Below are positions 34,860 to 47,336 of a DNA stretch of 64,000 bases, piece by piece. A model generated the notes under the pieces. That model was not told the DNA's origin, searched no databases, and worked only from the letters and a program-made list of their open reading frames with translations. The stretch is from Rugalucina vietnamica (Eukaryota > Mollusca > Bivalvia > Lucinida > Lucinidae), in contig OZ024875.1 of NCBI GenBank assembly GCA_964017185.1, forward strand, positions 27,785,456 to 27,849,455. The letters run 5' to 3'. The stretch's first letter is position 1; the number at the start of each line of letters is the position of its first letter. Position numbers and translations under genes: made by a program.

Positions 34860-35059
34860 AGTGCCGGTCCCACTGCGTTTAGATCGCTTAAAATCGCTAT
34901 ACAATTGTCTAAATATTAATTAGGGGGGCATTTCTTTGGCCCCGATATGCAAATTAAGAAAGTATAAACGCATTGGAAAACATTTTACATAATTTGCATA
35001 CGAAGTCACTAATGATTACACAATCGTACGATTGCTTACGATTCAGTGGGAGCGGCACT
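34860..35059. mobile_element. 200-bp MITE with 16-bp TIRs
   Basis: AGTGCCGGTCCCACTG at the left and CAGTGGGAGCGGCACT at the right are inverted with one difference; inner homology (ATCGCTT/ACGATT) is weak. No coding content. The CAGTG-type terminus could suit a hAT-like element, but no 8-bp duplication is evident. Confidence 0.8.
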
Positions 35060-35390
35060 TTAAGCGTATTAATACAATCACAGTCTACATTATGAAAATA
35101 GAACATTATAGAGAAGATGTGTGGCATGCATTTGCGTTATTGAGCTTGGCCACAACATACCAATGGGATTCGCAATCTAAATAATACAAGCAGAAATAAT
35201 TCCTAAATATAATCTAGAGCATGTCTAAACTAAGAGAAAAAGGATTTTCCAAACCACTAGTGGATATGACGTCACCTTGGTGTTCGGATGTAATTATTGT
35301 ACACTAGATTAGCAAAAGTGCTAGTTTCGTAAAAGCCTACTTTCAGTCACAATTCAATGTCTTACCTTACAACAACAACAACAACAAAAA

Positions 35391-35429
<39 letters not shown>

Positions 35430-36249
35430 TGGGTTATATATAATCCATTGTCATACCTCTTTCGATTAGCGATATAGATTTCCCAGAATATTGCAATATC
35501 TAATAAATATCCGTGACAAAAGAAGTTGACATAATTTACACATCCATTGTAGTCGCTTTTAGCGAGTCTGATATTTTATGACTTCCGGTCAATGACGTTA
35601 TACTGGTACACACAGCGTGTCACAAGAAGCCCAATCGGCTTGAAGGAAAGACAAATTTATCAGCTATGTTCTCATGATAATGAATTGAAAATTTGTAAAT
35701 ACTGTAAAAATTTATTCCATGTCAAAGGTGAGCAAGGTCTGTATGTATATATTGCTTGCTAAAATAGCACATAGACGATGCGATTCAAAAACTTCCAAGA
35801 GACATCATAGACAACAGCTGTGGTAATGTTGAGTCATCATTTCTAGTTTATGGGACATGTATCAAAAATGAAATCTGCTATTCTTCCAGTCTCGGAACGG
35901 AGTCGGGGGGTATCAGTTACTATACCCTATCCAACGTATTGACTTAAAAGCAGCCATGCCCCGCACTCAGTTATGAAAGTTATTGCCCCCAGTTCCACCC
36001 CGCGATCCAAGTAAACATCTATGGTCTATGTTCCAGTAAGTTGTATCCACGGCCAGTATGGAGCCGGGCAATGGCGGGGCTTTCGCCTTTGCCATTTTTT
36101 TTTTCGAATCCCTGCTAAAGCCCGTCAAATGTGTAGTAAAACCTGCTAAAAGCCATGTCCCCCGGAAACTGATGATAAGGAGGAACCGCAGCTGAAAAAT
36201 TACCGATTAGGCCCGTTAGTAAGTATAGGCTGCTAGCCAGAGGGTCGAT
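35060..36249. other. Non-coding spacer with A-rich microsatellite
   Basis: (CAA)n then poly-A at 35369-35426. The rest shows no recognised feature. Confidence 0.5.
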
Positions 36250-37689
36250 TGCTCCCCCCTAGGGAATTTTGCAGACATAACCTATCTTAAAGAACAAGTC
36301 AAGCTGAGTAGAATAAGAGATGTTTGCACCCTGAGCGTTGGGGCGTTATCCTGTAACAGCCTGTTACATATGTTACCTTAACAAAATTAAGAAATTATGA
36401 AATGGTGTTTTCAGCTACAGAAAAATGACAATAGTTTATCATTTTACTCAACATTTTCATACTGTCTGCTTGCAGAATGTCTATACTACATATTGAAATT
36501 GTTTGAACAAAGATTTGACCCATACTAACTGTAACATACGTAACGTAAATTAAGATTTCCTTTGAAAATAACACTTTTGAGTGATATCATTTACTTGTAA
36601 AAGTGCACTGTGGATTTTCCCAAAGATATGATATTTATTTCCATCAGCATGTTCAATTGGTAGATAGAAAAACCAAGGTTTAATTTCCTATCTTGTATAT
36701 ATTGCCTTTAATGAAGTATTAAGTAGCCCTACCCCCAGTTTCAAATGCGAAATTTTCTATTGCAACAAACATGAAGTATGTAAAATACTTGAAACTGGTG
36801 GATATATATCATAGTTCCATACTTTCTTGCTTATTTAATCATGAACCATGGCTCTGAGGATCTGTAACCAAGTATCTAGGATCAAAGATTTTGATCCAGT
36901 ATGTAACATATGTAACAAACATGTAATGAATAACGAAGGTCATTATACACAGCAGGAAATACCCCATTCCATAAGATATTTTGCAAACATATATCTTAAA
37001 TGACAATTCAAGTTTGCTCCAATAAGAGATGTTTGCTTTATGTACATTGGAGCATGTGTCTGTGTCAGTCTGTTACATATGTTACCATAATATGTTTAAA
37101 ATAATGATATGGCAGTTTGAGCGTCAGAAAAATAAGACTTGTATTAATCCATTCACCCTTCTCATAATGTCTGCATGAAACATGTCCATTCTACACAATA
37201 AAGTTGCATGAGCAATAATAACCTGACATCTACAGTGAAATGTCTGTAACATTTATTAAAATCACCCTTTCAAAATTAGAATTGTGAGTGACATCGTATG
37301 TTTTTAGTTACACATTCCAGCTTTTCCAAATACATGTGATTTTTCCTTAACCATGTTCAATGGAGGAGATGGAAAATTCCTATACTGTATATATTATACT
37401 AAATGGGTTGTTTAGCAACCCTACCCCCAGTTTCATAAGCCAAATATTGTATTGCTTATTACATAAAACGTGTAAATACTCATTTCTTATGGCTATATCT
37501 AATGTTGATAATTATTTGCTTATATTTCATGCTTATTGAGAACTAAAGTTGTGAGTGGGTGTTACCAGACATCTTAATGAGAAATGTAATGTATGTAACA
37601 TATATGTATGAATAAGGAATTACGTGGGGTACAGTAGATATACATGTATATGATGCTATTTAAAAAATAGTGCCAACACTTCGCGTTTC

Positions 37690-38995
37690 CCTATGAATAA
37701 TTTAGTTTTTGGTGTAAAACAATACTAAAAATCTTATTCATTTCTGATAATAAATGTCTTTGGACCCCTTTAAATACTATAAATAAAACATTTAGAAATC
37801 TCTTTAAAATGCAGAAAAAATAGTGTATTACTACAAAATAGTCTGTACCTGAACTGTTAATAGACCTAGAATGCTGAAAGTGGTATTAAAATAAATGCTA
37901 CGGCAATGGACTAATGCCCTCAGTCCTCTAGATACATCATCTGAATTTCAGTTTTATGAATATTAATGAAAACTTTAGATATAAGAGAAAATACATAACA
38001 AATAGGCAGGTATACCAACAAAATGATTATGTTTTTCAGCAAGCCAAAGTCTGAATGTGCTGAAAATGGCAAGGGCAATTTTCTATCACCCTACTATAAT
38101 AAAAAGTCATTTGATGAGCATTAATAAAATATAATGGTTAAATCAGATGTTGGCGATTAACCACCAAAGAGTTGGCGATTAACCACCAAAGAATTGAGGC
38201 GGTGCCCGTATTAAACAAGATGAATCTTGGCTACTAGAAGACCTAGACAGCTATAATTGCTATCTACCTGTTGCTAAGAAAATGTTCTTTAACCATATGA
38301 TGTTATGAATTAATCATAAAAATCATATGAATGTTTGTTTCATGAACTGCAACAAGAGCTTCAGAAAAAAGAGAAAATTTGCAGAAACGTGAAGGGGTAT
38401 ACCAACAAAATCACTTGTATCTCCACTGCCAATAGCTGTCGAGTAGTCAAAATGGCATCAAATGTTACTATTTGGTCACTTTAATGATGAATTATTGTCA
38501 TGTTATCATAATATATATGAATTATTGTCATGTTGTCATGTATACATATCACAAAACATATGAGGTTGAAGCAAAGGTACATGCGTCTCTGTTGCTGGAC
38601 CCCCTTAATTTTTTGCTATTGACCATTTTTATCGACGTTTTATGAAAGCAAATCTGATATAGTTGTAAATAAGAGCAATGGGAAATTGTGTATTGTCCAA
38701 GCAATTATCTGATACCATTTTAGCCCTCTAAGGCAATGAGCAGCCGGGATATAAGTGATTTTGTTGGTATATCTCTTCATTTTTCTCTTATTTTCTCTTA
38801 TTTATGAAGTTTTACTTTTAATATTAGTGACCTTTATCAGATAAGAAGGTTTACATATCAGGTTACATGGTTATAATACATTGTCATAGCAATTATTTGA
38901 TACCAGGTTCAGTACAGCAGTGCTATCAGTAACCTAGACACAAGCCATTTTGTAAGGTATACCCTCTTATTTGCCGTGATTCTTCTCCAGTCTGT
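37690..38995. repeat. 187-bp repeat units, plus then minus
   Basis: Plus units run 37690-38560 (GCAGGTATACCAACAAAATGA at 38005; GGGTATACCAACAAAATCAC at 38396) and minus units 38580-38995 (TTTTGTTGGTATATC near 38760, TTGTAAGGTATACCCTC near 38950). A 22-bp unit GTTGGCGATTAACCACCAAA is duplicated in tandem at 38149-38192. Confidence 0.75.
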
Positions 38996-39050
38996 AAATA
39001 AAAATAATTGTTAGATCCTTTGGAAGCAGTAAAATACAAATCTAGAGGAT

Positions 39051-39096
39051 GGGCCATATTGTACAATTTCGGGTAATGAACCTTCATCAGTGACCC
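39051..39096 (-). ncRNA. Hammerhead ribozyme, family 2, copy H
   Basis: Minus strand: stem I GGGUCA/UGGCCC, box 1 CUGAUGA, stem II with GGU/ACC pairs and an A-C mismatch at the base, box 2 GAAA, stem III AUUG/CAAU, then AUA as cleavage triplet. The core is complete; the mismatch beside box 1 and the AUA triplet may lower activity. Confidence 0.8.
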
Positions 39097-39441
39097 TTTA
39101 TAAAACTGGCAGCGAAAGCCAGACATTTTGCTGCAATTTCAAGAATTTACATCTGTGTAGTCTAAATCAAAGACTCAAATTCCAAAAGGGGCCAAATAAT
39201 CAAAATACTGATAAGAAAAAGGTACAAGTAGGCAAAGATAATTCTTAACATATAAAAATTTGAAATACTTCATATAAATTCACCGATCCCAAAGGATCAA
39301 AAGAAAAATATAATCTGCACTATGGATGATGTACGGGGAGACTTTTTAGGGCCACCACACGGCACAACACCAGCTGCAGTAATAGCAAATAAAAATAATT
39401 GTTAGATCCTTTGGAAGCAGTAAAATACAAAGCTAGAGGAT

Positions 39442-39487
39442 GGGCCATATTGTACAATTTCGGGTAATGAACCTTCATCAGTGACCC
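39442..39487 (-). ncRNA. Hammerhead ribozyme, family 2, copy I
   Basis: Identical over the 46-nt core to the copy at 39051, exactly 391 bp away. Confidence 0.8.
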
Positions 39488-39832
39488 TTTATAAAACTGG
39501 CAGCGAAAGCCAGACATTTTGCTGCAATTTCAAGAATTTACATCTGTGTAGTCTAAATCAAAGACTCAAATTCCAAAAGGGGCCAAATAATCAAAATACT
39601 GATAAGAATAAGGTACAAGTAGGCAAAGATAATTCTTAACATATAAAAATTTGAAATACTTCATATAAATTCACCGATCCCAAAGGATCAAAAGAAAAAT
39701 ATAATCTGCACTATGGATGATGTACGGGGAGACTTTTTAGGGCCGCCACACGGCACAACACCAGCTGCAGTAATAGCAAATAAAAATAATTGTAAGATCC
39801 TTTGGAAGCAGTAAAATACAAAGCTAGAGGAT

Positions 39833-39878
39833 GGGCCATATTGTACAATTTCGGGTAATGAACCTTCATCAGTGACCC
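39833..39878 (-). ncRNA. Hammerhead ribozyme, family 2, copy J
   Basis: Identical over the 46-nt core to copies H and I. It lies at the array boundary and is the first ribozyme in the transcript direction. Confidence 0.8.
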
Positions 39879-39879
39879 T

Positions 39880-40395
39880 TAGATTGCATTAATATTCATT
39901 AAACTTAAAATAAGTTTATTCATTTATCAGACTAGAAGACCAAGTGAATAGCCTAAAGCATCAAGCTGCTACCACTTTTATTATTCTTGATCTGTTGACA
40001 TGCCAGACACTAGTAATTATGTGAGTATACATCTTACTTTTCAGTGATTTTCCAAACTTTTCATACTTTATTATATTAATAATGATAAATATGCAAATGA
40101 GATAATTTTCAAATAGACCCAATACATCTGTAAAATTGCCAAGTGGTATCACTGGTGTAAACTATGTGCTACGATGATAGCTTGGGTCTGAAAGATGTTT
40201 TTTATGTTTTTTTTTTTGATTTTTCGGCCATTTTAATATTTAAATTAAATTCACAAATATGCAAATAAGATAATTTGCATAACTTACCTTGAGATGAAAC
40301 GGCTATAGTGAAGAAGATTTTAAATGAAACCTAGCTCAGTGGTCTATGATAAGTCATAACGAAAATATGATCAATTTTGTAGGTCAAATTAACCC
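39880..40395 (-). repeat. 187-bp repeat units, minus orientation
   Basis: GCATTAATATTCATTAAAC (39886), ATATGCAAATGAGATAATTT (40089) and ATATGCAAATAAGATAATTT (40256) mark successive units, ending with the TTACCTTGAGATGAA...GCTCAGTGGTCTA terminal-type block seen also at 16350 and 30370. Confidence 0.75.
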
Positions 40396-40429
40396 CATGT
40401 GGTAATGGTAACATTGTAACATTACATGA

Positions 40430-41235
40430 AATATAAATATAAACAACTTGGCGTTACACCGTTACAACTTAGACACATCTAGCAAATGAAAATAACACAA
40501 GCATGTCGTTCTTACCTTGCACATTGGTGTTTGCAGCTTTGTACTTCACAGAAACTATTACAGAAACCCTTATTTGTTTATATATGTAAATTCACATATT
40601 TTTGTTACATATGTTACACAAATTGAAAACCTCTATATCAACTTGATAAAATTATGTATCCCACATATTGCCCTTGAAGAATCTTGCAGACAAATGGTAG
40701 AATTATGGTAAAACAACCTATTGTTCAATCCAAATAAAACATACTGCAAATATAATAAGCTGGTAGCAGTTGTTATTTTTAAATGGCCGTTACACCGTTA
40801 CGCCCCGGCGTACAAAGTGCAAACATCTCTCATTTGAATGCAAATAACACAAACGTGACATTCTAACCTTGCACATTGGCGTTTGTAGATTTGTACTCCA
40901 CAGAAACTATTACTGAAAACCTTATTTGTTTATAAATGTAAATTCGCATATTTTTGTTACATGCGTTACATACGCTATACAAATAGATCTAACCATCTCT
41001 GTCAGCTTGAAGAATCTTGCAGAAAAATGGTAGAATTATGGTAAAACAACCTATTTTTCATTCCCAATCAAAGAATACTGCAAATATAATAAGCTGGTAA
41101 CAGTTGTTATTTTTAAATAGCTGTTACACCGTTACGCCCCGGCGTACAAAGTGCAAACATCTCTCATTTGAATCAGAAAAAACTGCTCTTTAAGATAGAC
41201 TATGTCTGAAAAATTCCCTAAGGGGGAGCAGGACC
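40430..41235 (-). repeat. Family-B repeat, tandem ~334-bp units (inverted arm)
   Basis: AATCTTGCAG.AAAATGGTAG, then GCTGGTARCAGTTGTTATTTTTAAAT, then CGTTACACCGTTACGCCCCG type blocks recur with 334-bp spacing (40769 and 41103). The outer end mirrors 36250-36330. Confidence 0.75.
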
Positions 41236-41470
41236 TTTTTCAGCCAGAAGTCTATTACCAATCAAAAACTGATACTATATATTATGTATCTTTATGTTGC
41301 AGAAAAAGATTAGTGACCGTCAGTTTTAATTATTCGTGTTCTGAGAACATGGAGAAAAAGAGTGGTCCGTGACTTTCGACCATTATAGAGCAACCAGCTT
41401 ATACAGAGCTAAGTTCTTTTGTGACATGGATGTTGCCATACCAAGCAGAGGCTAGATGGTTTTAAAAAGC

Positions 41471-41612
41471 CTCCGTGCGCAGTTGTTATGTCACTTGCCT
41501 TATAAACCAGGGATCGCAAGTTCGATCCCAGGCCTTCTCCAGTCTGTAAGATGAGTCTTTAAACCGACATCCCGTCACCATACGACCTTAGCTGTTGGTT
41601 AGACGTTACACC
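41471..41612 (+). mobile_element. tRNA-derived SINE, family 2, copy 1
   Basis: The plus strand has an A-box-like TGCGCAGTTGTTATGTCACT, a B box (AGTTCGATCCC), then TCTCCAGTCTGTAAGATG, CATACGACCTTAGCTGTTGG and GACGTTACACCC. It matches the copy at 61327-61484 in the opposite orientation. Confidence 0.82.
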
Positions 41613-43028
41613 CAAAATCAACAAAAATGTTTTCAGGGAACAAGATTCCAAAATTACTAGAACCGATGTTGGTGTCAAACTTAGGGACCGAAAATTGAGA
41701 TTCAAGCGAACGCACCGTTCTTTCACTATATACACTATTCACATGCATGTTTTACATCAGCCTAATATGGAATGTAAGGTGCATCTCCGTACGTAATGAC
41801 AAATGCCAAGAGGTTGTCGGTTACATACAGAAACAAGTAGTGTAACAAAAACGCTCATCAGACTGTCCAGGCACATGCTGATACTTGGTCTTTGACGCTC
41901 ATTCTATACAAAAACAATAATTGCCCAATTTAGTAGATGAAATGTTGGTGTTGAGCGTGTGTGTTTCTGGCATGTTCAGAACTCAAAGTCGGCAATACTC
42001 TCCCACTTTTGTAATAACTGTACACATAAGGTGATGATTTACACATAAACTGTAAAAAGTAATCTTTGGTAACCACGTGAAAATCTATATTTCGTCTGGG
42101 AAGGAATTTCTAATACGTTGTAATAATGTTGATTGTTTACCATGATTCATTGATTATTTAAACCTTAGGCGTTATTTGAGAAAGTAAGTACATAATGCAC
42201 CTCATTGTAGTTCTCATTGACTATTTTATACACAAAAGGCACTTTGTATCGCTTCTGTGTTTGTTAATTTCGCTGACTAATAAAGTTTGCGGAACTAGAC
42301 CCAGTTTTGCGGAACTAGCTAGAGATAATGCCCTTACATTTACTCTTCAAAAATGAAAACGGAAGAAGCGAGTTTTAAAAACTAATTAATCTGCATGTGA
42401 AAGGATATAAATTTGTTGGTTGTCCATGCCAATTTAGTTTTGATATATGCATTAGTAATGCCAGGAAAACTCATTCGACGAGAAGTGTTTGCGAAACTAG
42501 ACATTTTACTGTAGATACAGGGCAGTTATTTACATCAAAGTTTACATGCTCATAACTGCGATAGCCCTGTCACCACACAAAACATAACGACGCATTTTGT
42601 AATGGTATGAAATAACATTATTAAAAATACATTTTCAATTTAAATCAATTGGAGCAACGCAAAGGTAAATCGACAGGCTGAAAGAAATAATATATTGTAT
42701 ATGCCCACTGACAGGAAATCACCCAACATAACACGTATTGTTTGTATTATTTCTTAAGTTGTTTTATTCTAATCAATTACCAATAAGTTATAATTTACTG
42801 TGACGAATTGCTCTGACAAAATCCGAGTATAGGAACTATAATTATTGTTGTTGTTACATTTTAAAACTCAACAAAATCACCTAAATTAAATTCACCAATA
42901 CTATGACTGCTTATATCTCTAGTACCAGGAAGAGGGAAAACCTTTAATTGGGTGGCATCTTAATTGATTCAGGATAAACAACACTATAAACTGATATGTA
43001 TTAGACACGCCGATGTCTCTCTATAATA
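41613..43028. other. Unique non-coding stretch
   Basis: Only short motif repeats are visible (TTTGCGGAACTAG at 42286 and 42310). Confidence 0.4.
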
Positions 43029-43030
43029 TA

Positions 43031-43945
43031 CAGTCAGACATAAGTTAAGCATCACCCTAACATTTTTTCTAAATGTATTTTTCATTATAAAATATCTTCA
43101 AAACCACAATGAATTAGTAAGGGTCTTTAACTCACGTCTATCCCTGACTATTTAGGTCTGTCCGAATGGCTTTTTACCAAGTCGCTCAAGTTATATGGTG
43201 TACTAAATACACCTACCCCTATTATGGGGGGTTGCCATTAAAAGTTGTATTAATGTCCCCTATATGATCTCAAATGGGGTTCTATAGGCATGGAAAGAAA
43301 GTAGTATCATGTTGTAAAAATGTCCCAAAAACGTTTTCTTCTACCAAAGATTTAATGGCAGTTACATGCTGATTCAGGCAAACTTATTTCCTTGTTTATT
43401 AGCACGACGTTTTCACTATATAATATGCCATTCTTTAAGCGCCCATAACTGTTGATGTTTTAGAGATATTTATCTGAAATTTTCAGACTGATTATGGTTT
43501 TGAAATTGTAACAAAATGGCATTATCTTTTTACGCTGTTTAGCGGTTTAAAAAATACGCATTTTTTCTGGCGGCCATCTTGGATTTATGCAAATTGCAAG
43601 AATTGTCCAAAGTTGACAGCCTGTCATTCAAGCCAGATTGGTTCTATGACACCAGTAAAGGATAGAGAATCAAAGAATTCCATAGCACTAAACATTTCGA
43701 GGTCAAAGTTAAAGCCTTTTAGCAGCGTCATATGGACTAGGAAACAGCGATTTTTGGCTATGTGGGGGCGTGTCTGCTTAAACAACGCCTACATGTTGAC
43801 CTTAAGAACAACCTCATCCGCGTTTGCTTTAATTTATTACCAATATAACAAATATCACAAATATTAAAAGAAAATATTTCTGTATTGAAGGTTTTACTGA
43901 TTATTTCGGAAAATATTCAAGTGATGCTTAACTTTTGTCCGACTG
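43031..43945. mobile_element. Tc1/mariner-like non-autonomous element, 25-bp TIRs, TA flanks
   Basis: CAGTCAGACATAAGTTAAGC with ATCAC (43031-43055) is matched inverted at 43921-43945 with two differences, and TA flanks both ends (43029-43030, 43946-43947). A TIR starting CAGT with TA duplication is characteristic of Tc1/mariner elements. The 915-bp interior holds no transposase that I can recognise. Frames of 84 and 132 codons overlap the right end. Confidence 0.8.
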
Positions 43946-43947
43946 TA

Positions 43948-44906
43948 GGCGCAAGTGACAAACCAAAAATGGATTGCAGCCTTTTAAAGCTACTCGAATT
44001 TAGATTCAGTGTTATTTATAGGCGATATGATTCACATGACTTTTTATGGTTTATGGATAATATACAACTTCATGATACACAGTTCTTTATATCATCTGTT
44101 GTTGATTTCTGCAATTCCTTTCGACAGGTAAATCTGGTCAATTTGTATTCCACATTTTCGCAAATTACATGCCTCGGCGGTTTTCATATTCTCACTGTAT
44201 CTTGTCTACGCCTTGTGTATTTTCTACTCAAGGTTTTGTATTTTCTGTTCAAGTCTTTGTTTCACAACCGTGACCGTTTATAAACGATTCTACAAATTCA
44301 TGGTGTATTTATTTTAATATCGCTTAGGACAATATATATATGTTGCTATCAGTGCTCTAATTTCAGTTCTCTGATAAAATAACTTGAACCGATTTAACAA
44401 ACTTTGTTTCGTTTTCAGCGAAAAGAGAGTTCAAGATTCAGTGTTTTTGAACGAGCATCCATAAAACATGTTACACCATGAGTATGTGTTTATAGTTTTT
44501 CTTTCATTTAGAGAATCCAGTGCTTATGTCGCTTGATCATCAGTGTTAGACGAGTGCTAATTTGTAATATTTTGTTTGATATTAAGTGTCGCGCATTTTC
44601 TCATTAAGATGGCAGTAAATTGTTCTTGTAAGTGTCATGTGTGTGTGGTCGTGCCAAGTTGACATTACCTAGTACATTACCTATATTTGAAGCAGTAGCC
44701 GACAGGGTCAAAGAAAATAAACAATATATCGAAATACTCTTTTTTGGTGCACGTACGAGTACATGTAGTTCTATGCAAAAGGTATATAAAATTGAAGGAC
44801 AGTGCTGCCTTTTATGGCACCTAATGTTGTTCTCACGGAAAATCAATAAGTTATTCGTGCTTTCTAATTTATTTTGACATGTAATCGTTAAAATATCAAA
44901 ATTATC
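43948..44906. other. Unique non-coding stretch
   Basis: A frame to 44283 continues from within the preceding element and has no recognised domain. Nothing else seen. Confidence 0.35.
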
Positions 44907-45982
44907 ATTTTCACCCAGGATTACCTGTTACAGAGAACTCGGAGGTTCGGGGAACTCGGAGGTAAACAATGGAAGGCGCCTCGGACTAGGGTCTATAATA
45001 CCACATAACGGTAACTTCAGAACTTATGGTGTTTTGGGCTAAAAGATATTATAATAAGCAAACATTTTATGAACAGTGTGGCCGTTTTTGTCCTCACATT
45101 AACATGCAAAATTATTCCGAACTCAGAATTATGCTTATGCAGCAAGAAAATTTGTATTATCAGGTAAATTGTGGACGACCAATAACATTTGTCAACAAAC
45201 TGGCAGCTACATTTCAAAATTTAGGCTTTCTCCTCGAGATTTTAAGCTTCCTTGCGCATGATTACAAAAGGATAAACTCCACAGGCTTAAAACATTAAGA
45301 TGGTGTCACAACTTTTGGTACGGGAATCCTCGGAGTAATTTAGAAATGTAATGTTGGGAACTCGGAGGGGCAGTTTTGGAGATTCGGAGGTGATTAAACA
45401 TTTGAAGAGCTGTTTTTTCTCCTTTTTCCTTAATAATGCTTATCTGAGAGTATATATGTTTGAATCGCTTCAGTTTGCCTACGAAGTAAAAAAAGTAAGC
45501 ACAAGACGTTTATTCTGAGTGTTATGACACGGTAAGTATGCGCACGTACGTATTGGGGGAGATGTATACTAGGAAAGGAAATGATCAACAAACAAGCCAC
45601 TGTTTGTGTTATCTAAACCCCATCTTGTATGCATTATTTATTTTTATTCACATTAGAACCTTTCAATCATGCACATGAATTACAGCTTATAAAACGGCTG
45701 ATACTGGATTCTCTTTGCCAACTTTCGATTGGGAGAAATAGGGAGAGGGGAGGATATTTTTGTCAGTGCCCTTGTCTGCGTTTGAACTCGATATCGACCT
45801 GAAAAATCTTGTGCACACGTTTTTACTTGAACAAGCAGAATGTTTTGGTTTTTTTCAAGAGCTGATGATACTTCATCTAGATCTCCCTTTTTGACACTTT
45901 GAATTATGAGATTATAACAGATTTTGGCAAAATGTTTCAGACCAGTTAAGCTTATTGTTGGTTTTTTTGATGCGGTCGCTCA

Positions 45983-46017
45983 ATTATTATTATTATTATT
46001 GTCTATTATTATTTATT

Positions 46018-46050
<33 letters not shown>
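45983..46050. repeat. (TTA)n-rich microsatellite
   Basis: Run of TTA with ATTT interruptions. Open frames across it are artefacts. Confidence 0.95.
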
Positions 46051-46051
46051 C

Positions 46052-46250
46052 TGGTGTCCTTTTCACCCTTTCAAGGTTGTTTCAGACATACCGAGACGAC
46101 TCCATCAATAGGTTTGGCGAACACGGGGAAACCCCAGAATAAATACCTGACACACTCGCAAGCAGAACTTGGCTTGCTCCACTTGTTACCCTAAGAGTGG
46201 CTTGAACTCACAGCGGCCAGTGATTGAATGATTAAGAGTGCTTAATGAAA
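46052..46250 (-). mobile_element. tRNA-derived SINE, decayed copy related to 22394-22639
   Basis: Shares GACACACTCGCAAGCAGAAC, TTGGCTTG and the GAATGATTAAGAGTGCTTA region with the SINE at 22394. The tRNA head is degraded. It precedes a T-rich tail run on the plus strand (45983-46050), consistent with minus orientation. Confidence 0.75.
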
Positions 46251-47336
46251 TCGACGACATAATAATCATCCCAAATATTTATACACATAAATATGTTAAT
46301 AATGTGTCCATGCCATACACATGTTCATTTAGTTTACAGTAAGCACACTGGTAAACGTAAACGCACTGACTAAGGCACGAACGTATAGGCTAAGGCAATT
46401 TCAACGCTATGGCTAAGAAAGAAAATGGCGGATAGTGAGACACATTTGCAGGTTTGTTGTTGTTTTACAGTTTCATTTTTCTGTTATCAATGATGACGGC
46501 TACTGTCTTGGCGGCGCGGGACCCACGAATGAGTCACAAACTTACGTTCTATGGTCTGATGTCGCCAGCTGCAGTCAGTAAAAGTGTAACCTTGACAAAA
46601 AGGAGAAACTAAGTCACGAAATCTAATGATTTTTCATGAATTTCTTTTTTTCTATGATATCATACACTGTCTTGTAGTTTATACATATGCAAATGACAAA
46701 TCGGACGCCTTTGAGCACGATTCATAAAAAGAATGAAAAGGGCCCCCAGCTTGTGTCAACACTTGAAGTTTCATTACAACGCTATTGGCTAAGGAACCTG
46801 AAACAACGTAGTGGCTAAGACCCCAGAGTTTCTCGGGGAGAAAATGTTATAATATGGTCGTTAGACTCGTAAGTGTCTTTCTCAAAGTAGGTTTTGAGGT
46901 CTAAATCATTTTTCAAACATGGTTTAGAGCTTTGTTAGTGAAATTAAAAACATATATATATCGTATTCACGCACCTATCAATGTTTTTTTTCTTTGGGAG
47001 AGGGGGTGGGGGCTTACAGGTGAAATTATACAACAAATTTATCATTATCCCTGGAAATTAGACAGAGTAGGAATTAGACCAAGGGATGGTTAATTAGCTG
47101 CTTTACTAGGAAATTGTACATGAAAATATGCAGCGAAATTGATGACCAACGAAGGGATTTAGGACATCACAATGCGATCAATGATTGGGGGAATAGACCT
47201 TTTTTTCAAAATTGTTTGATTCCCACTGGAAATCCCGTCGCTCCCTCCCCTCTCGAAAAAAAAACATCCGTCGTTAACAGTGGCAGTGATTTACCATTAT
47301 TGGCGTACAGTAGGAGCAGGGAATAGTAATTATTAA

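Larger units (their letters stand above)
38996..39879 (-). mobile_element. Retrozyme array 2: 391-bp tandem monomers each with a hammerhead ribozyme
   Basis: Two full monomers and a partial third repeat with exact 391-bp spacing and almost no differences, far fewer than in array 1. Each has a hammerhead core on the minus strand (39051, 39442, 39833). About 110 bp (AATATAATCTGCACTATG to CAGTAATAGCAAAT) is nearly identical to array 1, while the middle of the monomer is different. The middle contains a 24-nt block exactly shared with the 3' end of the Penelope-like element at 11215-11238. The array interrupts minus-oriented 187-bp repeats. The near identity of monomers points to recent insertion. 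Confidence 0.85.
36250..41230. mobile_element. 5-kb unit with ~47-bp TIRs and iterated subterminal arms
   Basis: TGCTCCCCCCTAGGGAATTT... CAGACATA.CCTATCTTAAAG (36250-36296) is matched inverted at 41184-41230. The left arm holds two ~700-bp family-B repeats (36280-36960, 36980-37640). The right arm holds shorter ~334-bp units in reverse sense (CGTTACGCCCCGGCGTACAA near 40797 and 41131). The centre is 187-bp repeat, plus at 37690-38560 and minus at 38580-40390, split by retrozyme array 2. No transposase is visible. It resembles a smaller version of the unit at 3735-16625. Confidence 0.65.

Noticed and set aside
43885-44283. 132-codon open frame as transposase of the adjacent TIR element
   Set aside because: It starts inside and runs out of the element across its right TIR, and has no DDE/D-type motif.
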